Part shown: positions 9,111-18,750 of the stretch, one piece after another
Numbering within the stretch: the first letter of the stretch is position 1
How the letters are laid out: every line of letters begins with the position of its first letter
Source: Alteromonas sp. ASW11-130
GTDB taxonomy: Bacteria; Pseudomonadota; Gammaproteobacteria; Enterobacterales; Alteromonadaceae
Direction: 5' to 3'
NCBI RefSeq assembly: GCF_026183735.1
Contig: NZ_JAPFRE010000005.1
Location: 191,055-229,795, forward strand
Length of the DNA: 38,741 nt
The notes under the pieces: model-generated
Told to the model about the DNA's origin: nothing
Seen by the model: only the letters and a program-made list of their open reading frames with translations
Database searches by the model: none
Made by a program: the position numbers and the translations under genes

Positions 9111-9650
9111 CTAGAGGTTTTCTTCCGCAAATTCGGCCAGTCGTGATCGTACTACACCGTCTAGGTTGATGGTGGCACTGCCCGAGAAGTTTTTAAACTT
9201 CTCTACCAAATAGGTTAACCCCGAGGTAACAGGGCTCAGATAATTACTATCGATTTGCGCCAGATTACCACTACAGATTAATTTAGTACCCTCTCCACAT
9301 CGGGTGATGATGGTTTTAAGTTGAGCGGCAGTGAGGTTTTGCGATTCGTCCAAAATAACGATTGAATTTTGAATACTACGCCCACGCATGAAGTTAACCG
9401 ATTTAAATTGGATATTCGCTTTTTCCATAATGTAACTCATTGAACCTTTAACGTTTTCGTCGTGTTTGTGAAGCACCTCTAACGAGTCAGTTATGGCCGC
9501 TAACCAAGGCAACATTTTTTCCTCTTCTGTCCCAGGCAAAAAGCCGATGGACTCAGCAATTTCCGGTGTTGAACGCGTAACAATTATTTTTTCATACATA
9601 TTCTTTTCGACTACCAGCTCCAACGCAGCAGCAAGGGCCAGCAAGGTCTT
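9111..9650 (-). pseudogene. PhoH-family ATPase gene, 3' half only, cut at the P-loop
   Basis: The frame encodes about 180 C-terminal residues of a PhoH/YlaK-type ATPase. TLLALAAALE is the helix after Walker A, VTRSTPEIAESIGFLPGT is a conserved PhoH stretch, and VILDESQNL is Walker B. FMRGRS and an SPVTSGL segment follow. In intact proteins the helix is preceded by GTGK and, in the long PIN-PhoH form, by an N-terminal PIN nuclease domain. Here the frame upstream of Lys-Thr reads LEYLKTLLALA: K-T is kept and G-T-G is lost. No proper start codon exists, and the missing 5' half is not found anywhere in the window. The gene has therefore been split by the element that begins at about 9651. It is probably not functional unless the other half rejoins on excision. 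Confidence 0.85.
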
Positions 9651-9653
9651 AAG
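9645..9653. other. Left junction of the genomic island (attL candidate) in the phoH P-loop codons
   Basis: Homology to PhoH stops between the Lys codon (9648-9650) and the next bases (9651-9653). A tyrosine-recombinase operon starts 111 bp further on. The exact crossover bases cannot be fixed without the right junction, because a short identical core may be shared by both ends. Confidence 0.65.
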
Positions 9654-9761
9654 GTATTCTAATTTTAAAATAGACAGACCGACCGACTGAGCGTTAAACT
9701 TTTATAAATAGGCAAACGCGAACCAGCAATAAAAATTAAACGGTCTAACGCCGGAATTTAA

Positions 9762-12700
9762 ATGAAAAAAAATAAAGCTCTACTAAACATCACTGACCCA
9801 ACCTTTGAAAAATTAGCGCCGGTAGGAAGCCTACTCCTAGACTGCCTTGAAAACTCAAAATGGGACGACAAAAACGATAACTCAAATTCATTAGTGCATT
9901 ACAACACGAGACTAGCAGTATCAAAGCTTTTGCGTTTAATAAAAACAGATAATTCTGAAGAACTGGTAAAACTTCTCTCGACTCCATCAAAAGCATTAAC
10001 AAAAAACGACGTCATCCAAGGATTCAAGTCTGCGGAACTTCTGTTGAAGAGAGGTTTTCCAATTAATCGAGCCAAAGCTTACAGCACTTCGTTCAGAAGT
10101 TTCATCAAACAATATGGCCATGCTTTAAGTGACGGAAGCAGCGTATCCAACACACCCTACGAGTCAATTTTACTAGCGACCTCACGCTACCATAAAAACA
10201 TAAAGGTCGGACTCTTTGAAATTAGCACTAAAGGAATAGGTAAAAAAACTACCGTTGTCGATCCTGATTTCTTTCCCAGCCTCTTCAAGAAAGATTCGGT
10301 GCTGCTCCATCTGATGAAAAACTTGGAAGCCTCTTCCAAATCAGCACCCAAAGAGTACTCAGTCATTACCGGATTTAAAAGCCAACTAAGGGATATTGAA
10401 AAATGGCCAAGCAACTCTGCGATAAAAGTATTGTTAAATACACCACTGGACCTTCTTGAAGCTAACACAATCAATCTAGCTCTGATGGATTATGAGCGCC
10501 AGCTATATGCATTAAATCCGAAGAAAAAAAACAACCAAACAAGCGTAATCTTCAGACAATACATCTTCACCTACGCCTTGACGTTGCCGGAACACCTAGA
10601 AGAAAAAAACAAGTTTAAGACCAATTTCCTTAGCTCTGGAAAGCTTAAATTTAAATCCAAGTACACTATAAGTACTACACATGGAAACTACACAGTAGAC
10701 AGTTTTCAACTACCTTCAATACTGCCAACTGAGAGCTTGGCGGATACCTGTTTTACTTGTTTACAAAGGTCAACGAAACATCAGCCAGCCAAAGCCTCAG
10801 ATACCGAAAAGCTGATTGAAGTACTAATAATGGTTGAACAGAATGACTGCACGCATGCGCGACTCCTATTTGCTAGAAAGCCTCAGGATTTAATCCGTTA
10901 CCACGTTGGCAATGGCTTAAAGGAGTTAGAGCAAGCTTTCGGTGATCACTTTCCCGGACAAGAAAAGGAACGGCTTACGATAGTAAGACAGTTTATCGAC
11001 CTTTGCCCTTCACCGATCAGGAATGGAAAACTCATCAGTGAGATGAGCTTCGACTCACAGTTCGTGATTGAAGATAAGCCGCAGACACTTGCAATCAAAA
11101 CGTACTCTAAAACCAACGGAAAAAAGAAAACACTTTTTTACCAAATTAACCTCACAAAAATTACAGATCTGCTTTCTCCCGACGGCCTACTAATCAAATG
11201 TATCAATGAGTTAAAGAATAGCTCTATTCTACATCAACAACCTTCATCAACCTTATCATCGCTTGAAATGACTTTAGGCTACGTCGCAAATGCTAAGGAA
11301 AACGAAGCGATTAAGTATGTCCTTACAAGCCCGCTAAGAAATCTCAGTCAACGAGACTTCAGGCTAGGTTTTTCAGAACTTGAGGACATTATTGACGCAC
11401 AAAACATCAATACAAAAGCAGCTAAAAGCCAAGCCTTGAGAACGTTTTTAAATAAGCATGCTGGTAAAATTAACGATAAAGTCGAAATAAAAAACTGCGG
11501 TTTTTCTACAAGGTTTAGCGCTCGGGATGAAAGAAAAGCCCAGAAACTAATAGAGCCTGTAGACGAAAATGGCAAAGTACTTCCCAGCCCGGTATTGGAG
11601 AAGCATTTGTCATTAGAAGAACTCAAAAAGCGATATCATGAATATCTGACTAAACCCATTGATGCAATTCTAGATGCGTGCAAGCAAGAAATTGCAAACT
11701 ACAAAAAGCTGCTTGATGACTTAGCTCCTTATACAAGCACTGACGATAATGGACACTATACCTATTCGATACCAGAAGAAGTCAGAGACATTGTTGCGGA
11801 AAATCAGCGGGGACAAGAGAGGCGAACAGGATATTCGTTAAACCGCACGATTTCATCTCGGATGAGGGAGAAACACACTAAAGAAGTGATGTTAGGTGCA
11901 TACCTTCAGCACCAGCTCTCTTCAGGTATAACCTCGCGAACTTACTGTTTAAACAAACGAGAGCTAGTTCCTGACCATGTAAAACACTGGTTTCCAAACT
12001 CAGGAACAGGTATGAAAGACTTGTTCTGGAGTAGTGTTTTTCTCCCCAAATACATCTTACTCGTCTGCTTTATTCGGTTGGCGATAAAAACAACATGGAA
12101 TAAGGATGTAATTGCGATACTGGACCGTTCAAACTTACCAGATTTATTGCCTCAAAGCGCTTTTACCATTGGTGGATTTAAAGAAAAGGTCAGTAAACAT
12201 ACAAAGCCTGTGACAATTGAACCGCATGAGAAAGAACTTCGTGAGGTGATCAGCTTTCTTGTTCAGCATTATGACAACATGATCAGCTATGGCGCTAAGC
12301 CTGACAGTTTATGGGACACGCCTACTTCGACAAAACTCAGTTTTTTAACTGGGAGTTCTATCGATAATTTCAGAGAACATCATACTCTTCCTTATTTTCG
12401 AATGGAGCTACTGGCAAAACATCAAATCAACTTAAGGAAGGGGATCGATGGTGATGTAATCCAGTCTCAAATAGAGAGAAATCATGGCAGTCTCAGAGTG
12501 ACAGCAGGATATTTGTCGCATCCAATAGCTCAGCTCGAATATGAAGCTAACAACGCTGACTTCCAGCGACGGCTGGAGACAACAGTTCAGTTTAGATTCA
12601 AAAATGAGAAGCTGAAAAAGTATGGATTCGATCCTGAGAATATTGATGAGGATCTCCTCATCGCTCCTAGCGAGAACAAGGATGACTTGCCAGAATGGTT

Positions 12701-13031
12701 TCTTTTGCCAGATGGTTCGTCATGCACTGACATCTTCGCTTCCGTAGATAAATCTAAGAAGGACAGCATCTGTAGAGGAAGGCTTTGCCATAAAGGTGAT
12801 GGCTGCCAATTCAATAGAGTTCAAATTGGTATCGGGGAATTTGTTTACACGCTCAGACGTCAAGCCTATTACCTTAGCCGAGGAATGGCCTTGTTAGCCA
12901 AACATGGACAAGAATACTTCGATGAATATATCGCCCCTGATATGCGCTTTACGTTTGGCCTCGCTAAGTACGTCGAGTTTGCAAACCCTTCTTTATTTAA
13001 ACAAGCTAAAGGGAGATTAGCCGATGCTTAA
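9762..13031 (+). CDS. Large tyrosine-recombinase-like protein with four N-terminal repeats (operon gene 1)
   Basis: The 1089-aa protein has two parts. Residues about 12-570 hold four degenerate modules spaced 146-155 residues apart. Each starts with a D/L-P-x-F/I or similar helix (near 12, 167, 318 and 464) and ends in a motif like LLSTP, LLNTP or LTSP. The C-terminal part has a tyrosine-recombinase-like ending: HHTLPYFR (about 872-879), then NHGSLRVTAGYLSH (about 907-920), which lines up with the His-x-x-Arg, LGH and nucleophile-Tyr motifs. An earlier catalytic Arg is not obvious. A Cys/His cluster (CRGRLCHKGDGC) near 1010-1020 could bind zinc. It overlaps the next gene by 8 bp. It is probably a DNA-binding recombinase subunit; the similarity is by motif only. 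Confidence 0.6.
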   Translation: MKKNKALLNITDPTFEKLAPVGSLLLDCLENSKWDDKNDNSNSLVHYNTRLAVSKLLRLIKTDNSEELVKLLSTPSKALTKNDVIQGFKSAELLLKRGFPINRAKAYSTSFRSFIKQYGHALSDGSSVSNTPYESILLATSRYHKNIKVGLFEISTKGIGKKTTVVDPDFFPSLFKKDSVLLHLMKNLEASSKSAPKEYSVITGFKSQLRDIEKWPSNSAIKVLLNTPLDLLEANTINLALMDYERQLYALNPKKKNNQTSVIFRQYIFTYALTLPEHLEEKNKFKTNFLSSGKLKFKSKYTISTTHGNYTVDSFQLPSILPTESLADTCFTCLQRSTKHQPAKASDTEKLIEVLIMVEQNDCTHARLLFARKPQDLIRYHVGNGLKELEQAFGDHFPGQEKERLTIVRQFIDLCPSPIRNGKLISEMSFDSQFVIEDKPQTLAIKTYSKTNGKKKTLFYQINLTKITDLLSPDGLLIKCINELKNSSILHQQPSSTLSSLEMTLGYVANAKENEAIKYVLTSPLRNLSQRDFRLGFSELEDIIDAQNINTKAAKSQALRTFLNKHAGKINDKVEIKNCGFSTRFSARDERKAQKLIEPVDENGKVLPSPVLEKHLSLEELKKRYHEYLTKPIDAILDACKQEIANYKKLLDDLAPYTSTDDNGHYTYSIPEEVRDIVAENQRGQERRTGYSLNRTISSRMREKHTKEVMLGAYLQHQLSSGITSRTYCLNKRELVPDHVKHWFPNSGTGMKDLFWSSVFLPKYILLVCFIRLAIKTTWNKDVIAILDRSNLPDLLPQSAFTIGGFKEKVSKHTKPVTIEPHEKELREVISFLVQHYDNMISYGAKPDSLWDTPTSTKLSFLTGSSIDNFREHHTLPYFRMELLAKHQINLRKGIDGDVIQSQIERNHGSLRVTAGYLSHPIAQLEYEANNADFQRRLETTVQFRFKNEKLKKYGFDPENIDEDLLIAPSENKDDLPEWFLLPDGSSCTDIFASVDKSKKDSICRGRLCHKGDGCQFNRVQIGIGEFVYTLRRQAYYLSRGMALLAKHGQEYFDEYIAPDMRFTFGLAKYVEFANPSLFKQAKGRLADA

Positions 13032-15372
13032 TAATGTTCAATATCAATTTTTAGATGCTTATCAGCCAGAAAAAATTATTAGTGAGCACCAAGACCTATT
13101 AGTTGAAAACGCCAAAAAACTCGCTGTGACTGACGAAAAGTTAGCACTGGAAGGGACTATATTAAAGTTTTGGGCGGTCATTGAAGGAGCGAAAGCCAAT
13201 GAGTCGGTGAAACAAGAAGGAGCGTTAGACCTAAAAAATATATGGATACCCAGTGCTGCGGGATGGCAGCACCCAGTGCCTATTTTGTTGTTGCCTGACT
13301 ATGCGAAGGTACTTATCGAAATCGTCGATATCTATGCAAACAAAGCCAAACATACGCCTACATTTGCTAAAACGGGGCTGATGTCTCAAGTAACTGTTGC
13401 AGCACAATTCATTGAATATATGTGCCTGCATGGCCACTTGAGGCTTAGAAGTGTTCCTGAAACACAAATCAATGAAATGTTAAATGCATTGAAACAGGGC
13501 GGGATCCCTCAAGCACTCCAACTTCATGAACGCGTCAACACATTCATTGATAGGCTCATCGATAATAATGAATTGGAACCATTTTTGATCGGTTCCGGTG
13601 AGACAGCACACTCGCCTGTATCCAGTTTGCGCGTTGGAATGATTGCACAGCACATCGGAAGTGTGAGTTTAGAGAATCAGATCCCAAATTCAACCTATCA
13701 GAAAGTGACTGCTCACTTTATATCTAAGGGTAAAAAGGTCTCGAAACATTTTGCCAGTAAAGGTGCGTCAACGCCAAGTCAACCTTCTGCGAAATCTTTA
13801 AACAATTGGTTTGGAACGTGGAATCGTTTTGCGAAATTAGATAGTCGTGACCAGATGCAATTTATTCCCTTCCCTAACCCATACGAGCTATCGAACAAAA
13901 TTGGTAAAACGCCGGGGAGGACAAAAAACCTTGATGTGGAAGAAGTGATAGCGTTGCTCGGTGGCTCACATAAATGGATTTTTGAGTGTGCTCCACTCAT
14001 CATTTCAATAGTGAAGGAAGTGACGAGTCTAAAAAATCAGGTATTGAGCGAAGATTTTAAGGTTAGAACGCTCACAGAAGTTAGGTATCCTGAATATCTT
14101 AGCAAATCTCCCAAAATAAAAAAGCTAGAAAAACTGGCGGGCATCGAAATTCACAAAACAAGCCTGACATCTTCTGGTGCTGCAAGCGATAAATTCTCGA
14201 TTACTGGAATTTGTACGCTAATGATGACTGCATGCTATACCGTCTTACAAACTTATAACGCTCGACGGCAAGCCGAAATCCAAAGCCCGCTGATAGGAAT
14301 AACGGAAGAGCATTTTCGGTGCGCTAATAAAAAGTTAAATTGGTATCAGGCAAACTTCTATAACGAAAAAAATGGGAAGCGCCGATGGTACACATTGAAC
14401 AATGGCAGCACTAAAGCTATTCAGTGCTTGATCGCCTTAAAGAAAGCATGGCAACCGAATGGCGTCGAAGGTTTGTTCAACGTTCCAAACTTTCGATTGA
14501 ACGAAGATGGGAGTTTTGGATTCTACAAATATCATTTCAACAAGGGCCAAGGTTCCAAGATCACGGGTAATGCTTTTTTACAACTAATGCTCGGCGATCA
14601 GCCTAATACTAAGAGTCATCCTTTCAGACGCATTTATGCTGTTATCTACCACTATCAGTATAAGAATGCCGACTTATTAGCTCTATGTCATCAACTCGGC
14701 CACATCGACCCAGACCATACGATGGTTTATGTGACTGAGCCGGAAGCGAGAGACGTTCACGAGCAATTGCATCACAAAGTGAAGTTCACTAAGAATGAAG
14801 CGGCTGAATCGACAATTGCGATCAAAGAGGAAAACAAGGCTCTCGACAAAGTCATTGAAGAAGTCGGTGTAAAAGCTACGGCCAAAGATATTGCAGCTTT
14901 GTTGATGGGTTCTGAAGAAATGGCGGGAAAATACCCAGCCTATTTGAAAAAGGTTTATCGAATTCTTCAACGAAGCGTGAAATTTAATAATCTAACCAAT
15001 GATAGGTTTGGCAAGGATTTTAAAGACCTATCAGTCGATGAAAAGAGTAACGCGATGGCACAAGTGCTGGATAGTCGTGGTCATAAACACAGACCAAAGG
15101 CTCATGCTACATGTCATCGAAAGCAAGGTGACTCAAATGAAAACAAGGCTCCATGTGAACCCATAAAATGTTCTAGCTGTCCTTATCAAGAGGTCAAGCG
15201 AACCCAGTTGACAATTATGAAAGAAGATTTAGGTATTTTGCAGAAGAAGCAATCTGACTTTTCTTTGTTACCTATTGAACGATTACGGGCAAAGAGTGCT
15301 GTGTCGAACCTGTCAATTTTGATAGAGCATCATGAGCGAACTATGGAGCGCAGCAAAACATTGTTTGCTTAA
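13024..15372 (+). CDS. Tyrosine recombinase/integrase, 782 aa (operon gene 2)
   Basis: The catalytic pattern is visible in the second half. YNARRQAEI near residue 412 fits motif I Arg. SHPFRR near 530-535 fits His-x-x-Arg. LGHIDPDHTMVYV near 559-571 holds the LGH box and the candidate nucleophile Tyr. The N-terminal 400 residues would be the core-binding region, with a conserved-looking SLNNWFGTWNRFAKLD segment. Near the C-terminus four cysteines and a histidine (CHRKQGD, then CEPIKCSSC) look like a zinc-binding site. The start ATG overlaps gene 1 by 8 bp and gene 3 follows after 11 bp, so translation is coupled. It probably cuts and joins DNA at the island ends together with the other two recombinases. 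Confidence 0.75.
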   Translation: MLNNVQYQFLDAYQPEKIISEHQDLLVENAKKLAVTDEKLALEGTILKFWAVIEGAKANESVKQEGALDLKNIWIPSAAGWQHPVPILLLPDYAKVLIEIVDIYANKAKHTPTFAKTGLMSQVTVAAQFIEYMCLHGHLRLRSVPETQINEMLNALKQGGIPQALQLHERVNTFIDRLIDNNELEPFLIGSGETAHSPVSSLRVGMIAQHIGSVSLENQIPNSTYQKVTAHFISKGKKVSKHFASKGASTPSQPSAKSLNNWFGTWNRFAKLDSRDQMQFIPFPNPYELSNKIGKTPGRTKNLDVEEVIALLGGSHKWIFECAPLIISIVKEVTSLKNQVLSEDFKVRTLTEVRYPEYLSKSPKIKKLEKLAGIEIHKTSLTSSGAASDKFSITGICTLMMTACYTVLQTYNARRQAEIQSPLIGITEEHFRCANKKLNWYQANFYNEKNGKRRWYTLNNGSTKAIQCLIALKKAWQPNGVEGLFNVPNFRLNEDGSFGFYKYHFNKGQGSKITGNAFLQLMLGDQPNTKSHPFRRIYAVIYHYQYKNADLLALCHQLGHIDPDHTMVYVTEPEARDVHEQLHHKVKFTKNEAAESTIAIKEENKALDKVIEEVGVKATAKDIAALLMGSEEMAGKYPAYLKKVYRILQRSVKFNNLTNDRFGKDFKDLSVDEKSNAMAQVLDSRGHKHRPKAHATCHRKQGDSNENKAPCEPIKCSSCPYQEVKRTQLTIMKEDLGILQKKQSDFSLLPIERLRAKSAVSNLSILIEHHERTMERSKTLFA

Positions 15373-15383
15373 GGTGATCAAAG

Positions 15384-16097
15384 ATGAGCAAAGAAAGTGA
15401 CAAACTAGAACGGCAAAGGGAGGAGGCTTTTCGTCGTATTGATAAAAAGCTGGATATTCTTGAGCTGTGGCTAGATAACGGTATTCCTTTCAAACTAATT
15501 AATGGAAACAAACAGGTAGATAGTAAAGGCAATTACGTTCTTGAGGATTTTCCTAAGAGTGTTCGCGGATTGAGGCTGTGGAACGGCAAGGGAAATAGCA
15601 AAGAAGTCGTTGCAAAATACCAGATCCCGGCGGTCCAAACTTCAGATAAAGCATGGAAAGCTGCACCTATCGCCACACGAATTCGTGCCGAGGGCAACGA
15701 AGATAGGCCAAGTATTTTTGACCTTTTAAAAGAAAAAGCATCGATTCAACGCAGTAACAGGCAGAAAACACGGATTAACGAGCTAGAAGAAAAGCTCACG
15801 TTTAGCGAAAAAAAATGCAATGGGTTGGCCAATGAGCTTGTTCAATTGCGCATCGCCAATAAAGCGCTTGAAAAAGATGTTCGAATTGCCGAAACAAGGC
15901 TCGAAGATGCACGGCATGTCATGTCGCAGCAGTTAGACTTCAAGAGCAAAACGATAAAACAGTCGGAGAACGATAACCAAATACTTCAGAATGAAATTGA
16001 TAAACTCAAAGCTAGGCTTATCGAAAACAATATTGATTTTTCGGATATTGAAAAATCCAACTCTGTAATTAGCTTTCCGGTAAGTAAAGATGAGTAA
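15384..16097 (+). CDS. Coiled-coil partner protein (operon gene 3)
   Basis: This 237-aa protein has an N-terminal folded region (residues 1-105, with LELWLDNGIPF and FPKSVRGLRLWN). From about residue 115 to 220 it is a continuous heptad-rich coiled coil (NELEEKLTF, IANKALEKDVRIAETRLEDA). I recognise no enzyme motif. In Tn554 and GInt-type elements small coiled-coil proteins accompany paired recombinases, and a similar helper role (DNA bridging or orientation) is inferred. It starts 11 bp after the integrase stop behind AAGGTGATC and overlaps the next gene by 8 bp. Confidence 0.65.
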   Translation: MSKESDKLERQREEAFRRIDKKLDILELWLDNGIPFKLINGNKQVDSKGNYVLEDFPKSVRGLRLWNGKGNSKEVVAKYQIPAVQTSDKAWKAAPIATRIRAEGNEDRPSIFDLLKEKASIQRSNRQKTRINELEEKLTFSEKKCNGLANELVQLRIANKALEKDVRIAETRLEDARHVMSQQLDFKSKTIKQSENDNQILQNEIDKLKARLIENNIDFSDIEKSNSVISFPVSKDE

Positions 16098-16524
16098 AAC
16101 AAAGAAAAAGCTTTCAGCTCAGGAAAAAGGAAAGCTTAACGCGAAAAAGATCTTCGACTGGTTAGCAACCAATCCTGATATCCCTATGTATCAAGGCAAG
16201 GTGAATAAAACGGCGATATGTAAACTACACGATATTCCTAAATCTACGATTGAGACAAATAGCGAGCTAAGGGAATTGTTTAAAATTGGTGGACCTATTG
16301 AAGTACTTGCTAGCAAGCAGAAGCAGGCCAATACTTCAAATTCACAACCAGCCAAGGAGCCAGTTAGAGTAGCGAGTGATGAATCGACTTCTATGTTGGA
16401 GGATAAAATTCATGAGCTAGAAAAAAGCTTGAGCGCCATCCGTCTTGATCTCGCATCTGAAGAGTTCCTTTTAGCGACTGGCCGTTATATTCCGCGCCTT
16501 TATAAACTAAAGGAAGACGAATGA
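16090..16524 (+). CDS. Small DNA-binding-like protein (operon gene 4)
   Basis: The 144-aa product has a basic N-terminus (KTKKKLSAQEKGK). A helix-turn-helix-like stretch follows, where KTAICKLHDIPKSTI (residues about 39-53) reads like a recognition helix in a resolvase or sigma-region fold. After a polar linker there is a short coiled coil near 100-125 (DKIHELEKSLSAIRLDL). No catalytic motif is seen. It overlaps gene 3 by 8 bp and gene 5 by 4 bp (ATGA), so it belongs to the same operon. A candidate directionality or accessory factor; function inferred from context only. Confidence 0.6.
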   Translation: MSKTKKKLSAQEKGKLNAKKIFDWLATNPDIPMYQGKVNKTAICKLHDIPKSTIETNSELRELFKIGGPIEVLASKQKQANTSNSQPAKEPVRVASDESTSMLEDKIHELEKSLSAIRLDLASEEFLLATGRYIPRLYKLKEDE

Positions 16525-18749
16525 GAGCGACGAGTATCAATTTTCAAGAGCATGCAGTTACGTTGACGGGCGTTGTCTCTCACATCATTCATAACGCGAG
16601 GGATAACCGAGGTGCTTCAGCCATATTTCAGTTGAACACAGAAGGACAAAAACTAGTTACTGTTGCAGAGTTTGGAACGATAAATAGCATTCCTCTGATT
16701 GGAGAAATATGGCGCGTCACTGGCGAGCATGTCAGCGACCAAACGTATGGTTCACAATTTAAAGTAGAGGATGCGACCAAGCTTCAACCTGATGAGCATC
16801 TGTGCCTCAAAGTACTCGCTGACTTTCTTGTCCTCAATGCCCACTTTGTTGGGGTTAACCGTTTTTGGGCTAAAAAACTCGTTAGTGTCTATGAAGATAA
16901 ACTTTTTAATGTGCTTAGTGGAAACGATGTTGACGAGCTGGCCAAAAACAAAAAATTGAAGATGTCGGGTGTTCTGATATCCAATCTACTGAATGGCTGG
17001 CAGAAAGTTACTCAGGAAAGTGCTCTCAACACGTTCTTTCAAAGTAAACATTTACCGCTTGAGTTAATCGAAACGACTCGCCAGTTACTTGGTGAAAATT
17101 CGGTTGAGCATATAAAAAAGAATCCTTACCTACTCTACCCAATCATGTCAGTGAGAGCGCCCAAAAGAAACTGGAGTGAATTAGATAAAACAATAAGAAA
17201 ACATTTTAATTTAAGGAAAAACGACTGTAGAAGAGCTATTTCCTTTGTTGAGTCGTTGCTCTATTCCGCTTTCAGCCAGCAAGGGCACATGGCGTTACCT
17301 ATTGATTCAGTTCAAGAGGCACTGGGTAAAGAGAGTGTAGAATTAGAGCTAAATGAAATAGAACGCATTGAATCTGACTACCCGACGCTGTGTTTAAATA
17401 ATGAAACGCAAACGATTCAGGTTTTAGGTCATCACGCCATAGAAAAAACGGTTAATGCCTTGCTGAGAAAACGACTAATACGTTCAGACAGCGATAAAGA
17501 AAATGTAAAAGTCGATTTTGAAGCAACGCTATTAAAACTAAGTGCTTCAGGTCTTAAGCTTGATGATATTCAGCTTAGGGCACTTAATAACATTTGCAAT
17601 AGCACACTGTCGATTCTCGACGGGTGTACTAAGACTGGTAAAAGTCTTGTAGTGAGTTCTGCAATTGACGCTCTTATCGAAAATGGGGAAAACGTTTGGT
17701 TAATATCCCCTTCATCATACAAGGAAGAATTGGGACTATTTGGGGTTGTTGCAGAGTCAGTCCAGAGTTTCATCACAAAGTCGAAGTCTCGTGAAAGACT
17801 AGGCGTTCTAAATGAGTCATTTGTCATTATTGATGAAGCTCAGATCATTGACTTTTTAAGCTTGTGCAGACTGCTTAAATGCCTGCCAATTACCGCAAGA
17901 ATTTGCTTCGTGGGCGACCACAAAAAGTTACCACCACTGGGGCCGGGCAATATGTTTCATCAATTCGCTTTGTCCGACTCAAACATAGTGACATGGTTGG
18001 GACATTCTTATGACAGCGCTTGCAGTAACGGTCTACACGCTCTCAGGAAAGCGTTATCGGAAACTGACGGACAATTTGATGTTGATACAATACCAATTGA
18101 GGATTTTGGTAGCCGTAAGAATATCAGCATATACCAAACCACTGAAACCTCTCACGAAGCTTTGAGCAACCTTACTGCCAACCTTTGGCTTGAAACGTTC
18201 GATAGGTACGACGTTGCGCCTACAGTTGTATGCGCAAACACGCTGTTATGCGAAAGGCTCAACGAACAGATACAGCAAGTACGGTTTTACCGGAAGAAAA
18301 CCCCTTCCCTCTCAGTTGGCGAGAATGTCTTTTATGAGAATGACCCCGTGGTATTCAAAACCAAATGCGCATTTTTGGATATCTTTTCAGGCGTATTCGC
18401 TGTCATTCACGAAATATTCGAAGAGCCATTGTTTGTTCGCGGAAGAGAGTGTTTCGTGAGCATATCAGTTGGAGGAGAAACTCTAGAATTGAGCAAAGAT
18501 GATATGACCTGTTTGTCACTTCGCTACTCAATAACCGCTCAAAAGTTGCAAGGCAAAAAGACTGATAATGCGATGGTTGTTTTGGATAACACCTTTTTAA
18601 TAGACAAAGCATGGCTGTACACTGTGGTCTCGTCTGTTCGCGAGAGTATGTTGTTAGTGGGAAGCCAAGAATGTCTCGAAAAAGCGGTCAGTGATAGAAA
18701 GTATAGTTCGGAAAGGTATTTCGGTATCCCCTTGATGTTGGAGGCCTAA
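16521..18749 (+). CDS. RecD-like superfamily 1 DNA helicase (operon gene 5)
   Basis: The 742-aa protein shows a RecD2/TraA-type helicase plan. Residues about 10-100 look like an OB-type N-terminal domain, ending in a GEIWRVTGEH strand. A helix-hairpin-helix-like region (LADFLVLNAHFVGVNRFWAKKL) follows. Walker A is GCTKTGKS near residues 367-374, Walker B is IIDEAQ near 436-441, and motif III is FVGDHKKLPPLGPG. The C-terminal motif SITAQKLQGKKTDNAMVVLD, then LYTVVSSVRESMLLVG, matches motifs V and VI of RecD, with the usual R-A-R read here as V-R-E. It predicts 5'-to-3' DNA unwinding. A helicase inside a recombinase operon is unusual; it could act in processing or copying the excised island. 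It is 1 bp from the next gene. Confidence 0.8.
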   Translation: MRATSINFQEHAVTLTGVVSHIIHNARDNRGASAIFQLNTEGQKLVTVAEFGTINSIPLIGEIWRVTGEHVSDQTYGSQFKVEDATKLQPDEHLCLKVLADFLVLNAHFVGVNRFWAKKLVSVYEDKLFNVLSGNDVDELAKNKKLKMSGVLISNLLNGWQKVTQESALNTFFQSKHLPLELIETTRQLLGENSVEHIKKNPYLLYPIMSVRAPKRNWSELDKTIRKHFNLRKNDCRRAISFVESLLYSAFSQQGHMALPIDSVQEALGKESVELELNEIERIESDYPTLCLNNETQTIQVLGHHAIEKTVNALLRKRLIRSDSDKENVKVDFEATLLKLSASGLKLDDIQLRALNNICNSTLSILDGCTKTGKSLVVSSAIDALIENGENVWLISPSSYKEELGLFGVVAESVQSFITKSKSRERLGVLNESFVIIDEAQIIDFLSLCRLLKCLPITARICFVGDHKKLPPLGPGNMFHQFALSDSNIVTWLGHSYDSACSNGLHALRKALSETDGQFDVDTIPIEDFGSRKNISIYQTTETSHEALSNLTANLWLETFDRYDVAPTVVCANTLLCERLNEQIQQVRFYRKKTPSLSVGENVFYENDPVVFKTKCAFLDIFSGVFAVIHEIFEEPLFVRGRECFVSISVGGETLELSKDDMTCLSLRYSITAQKLQGKKTDNAMVVLDNTFLIDKAWLYTVVSSVRESMLLVGSQECLEKAVSDRKYSSERYFGIPLMLEA

Positions 18750-18750
18750 G

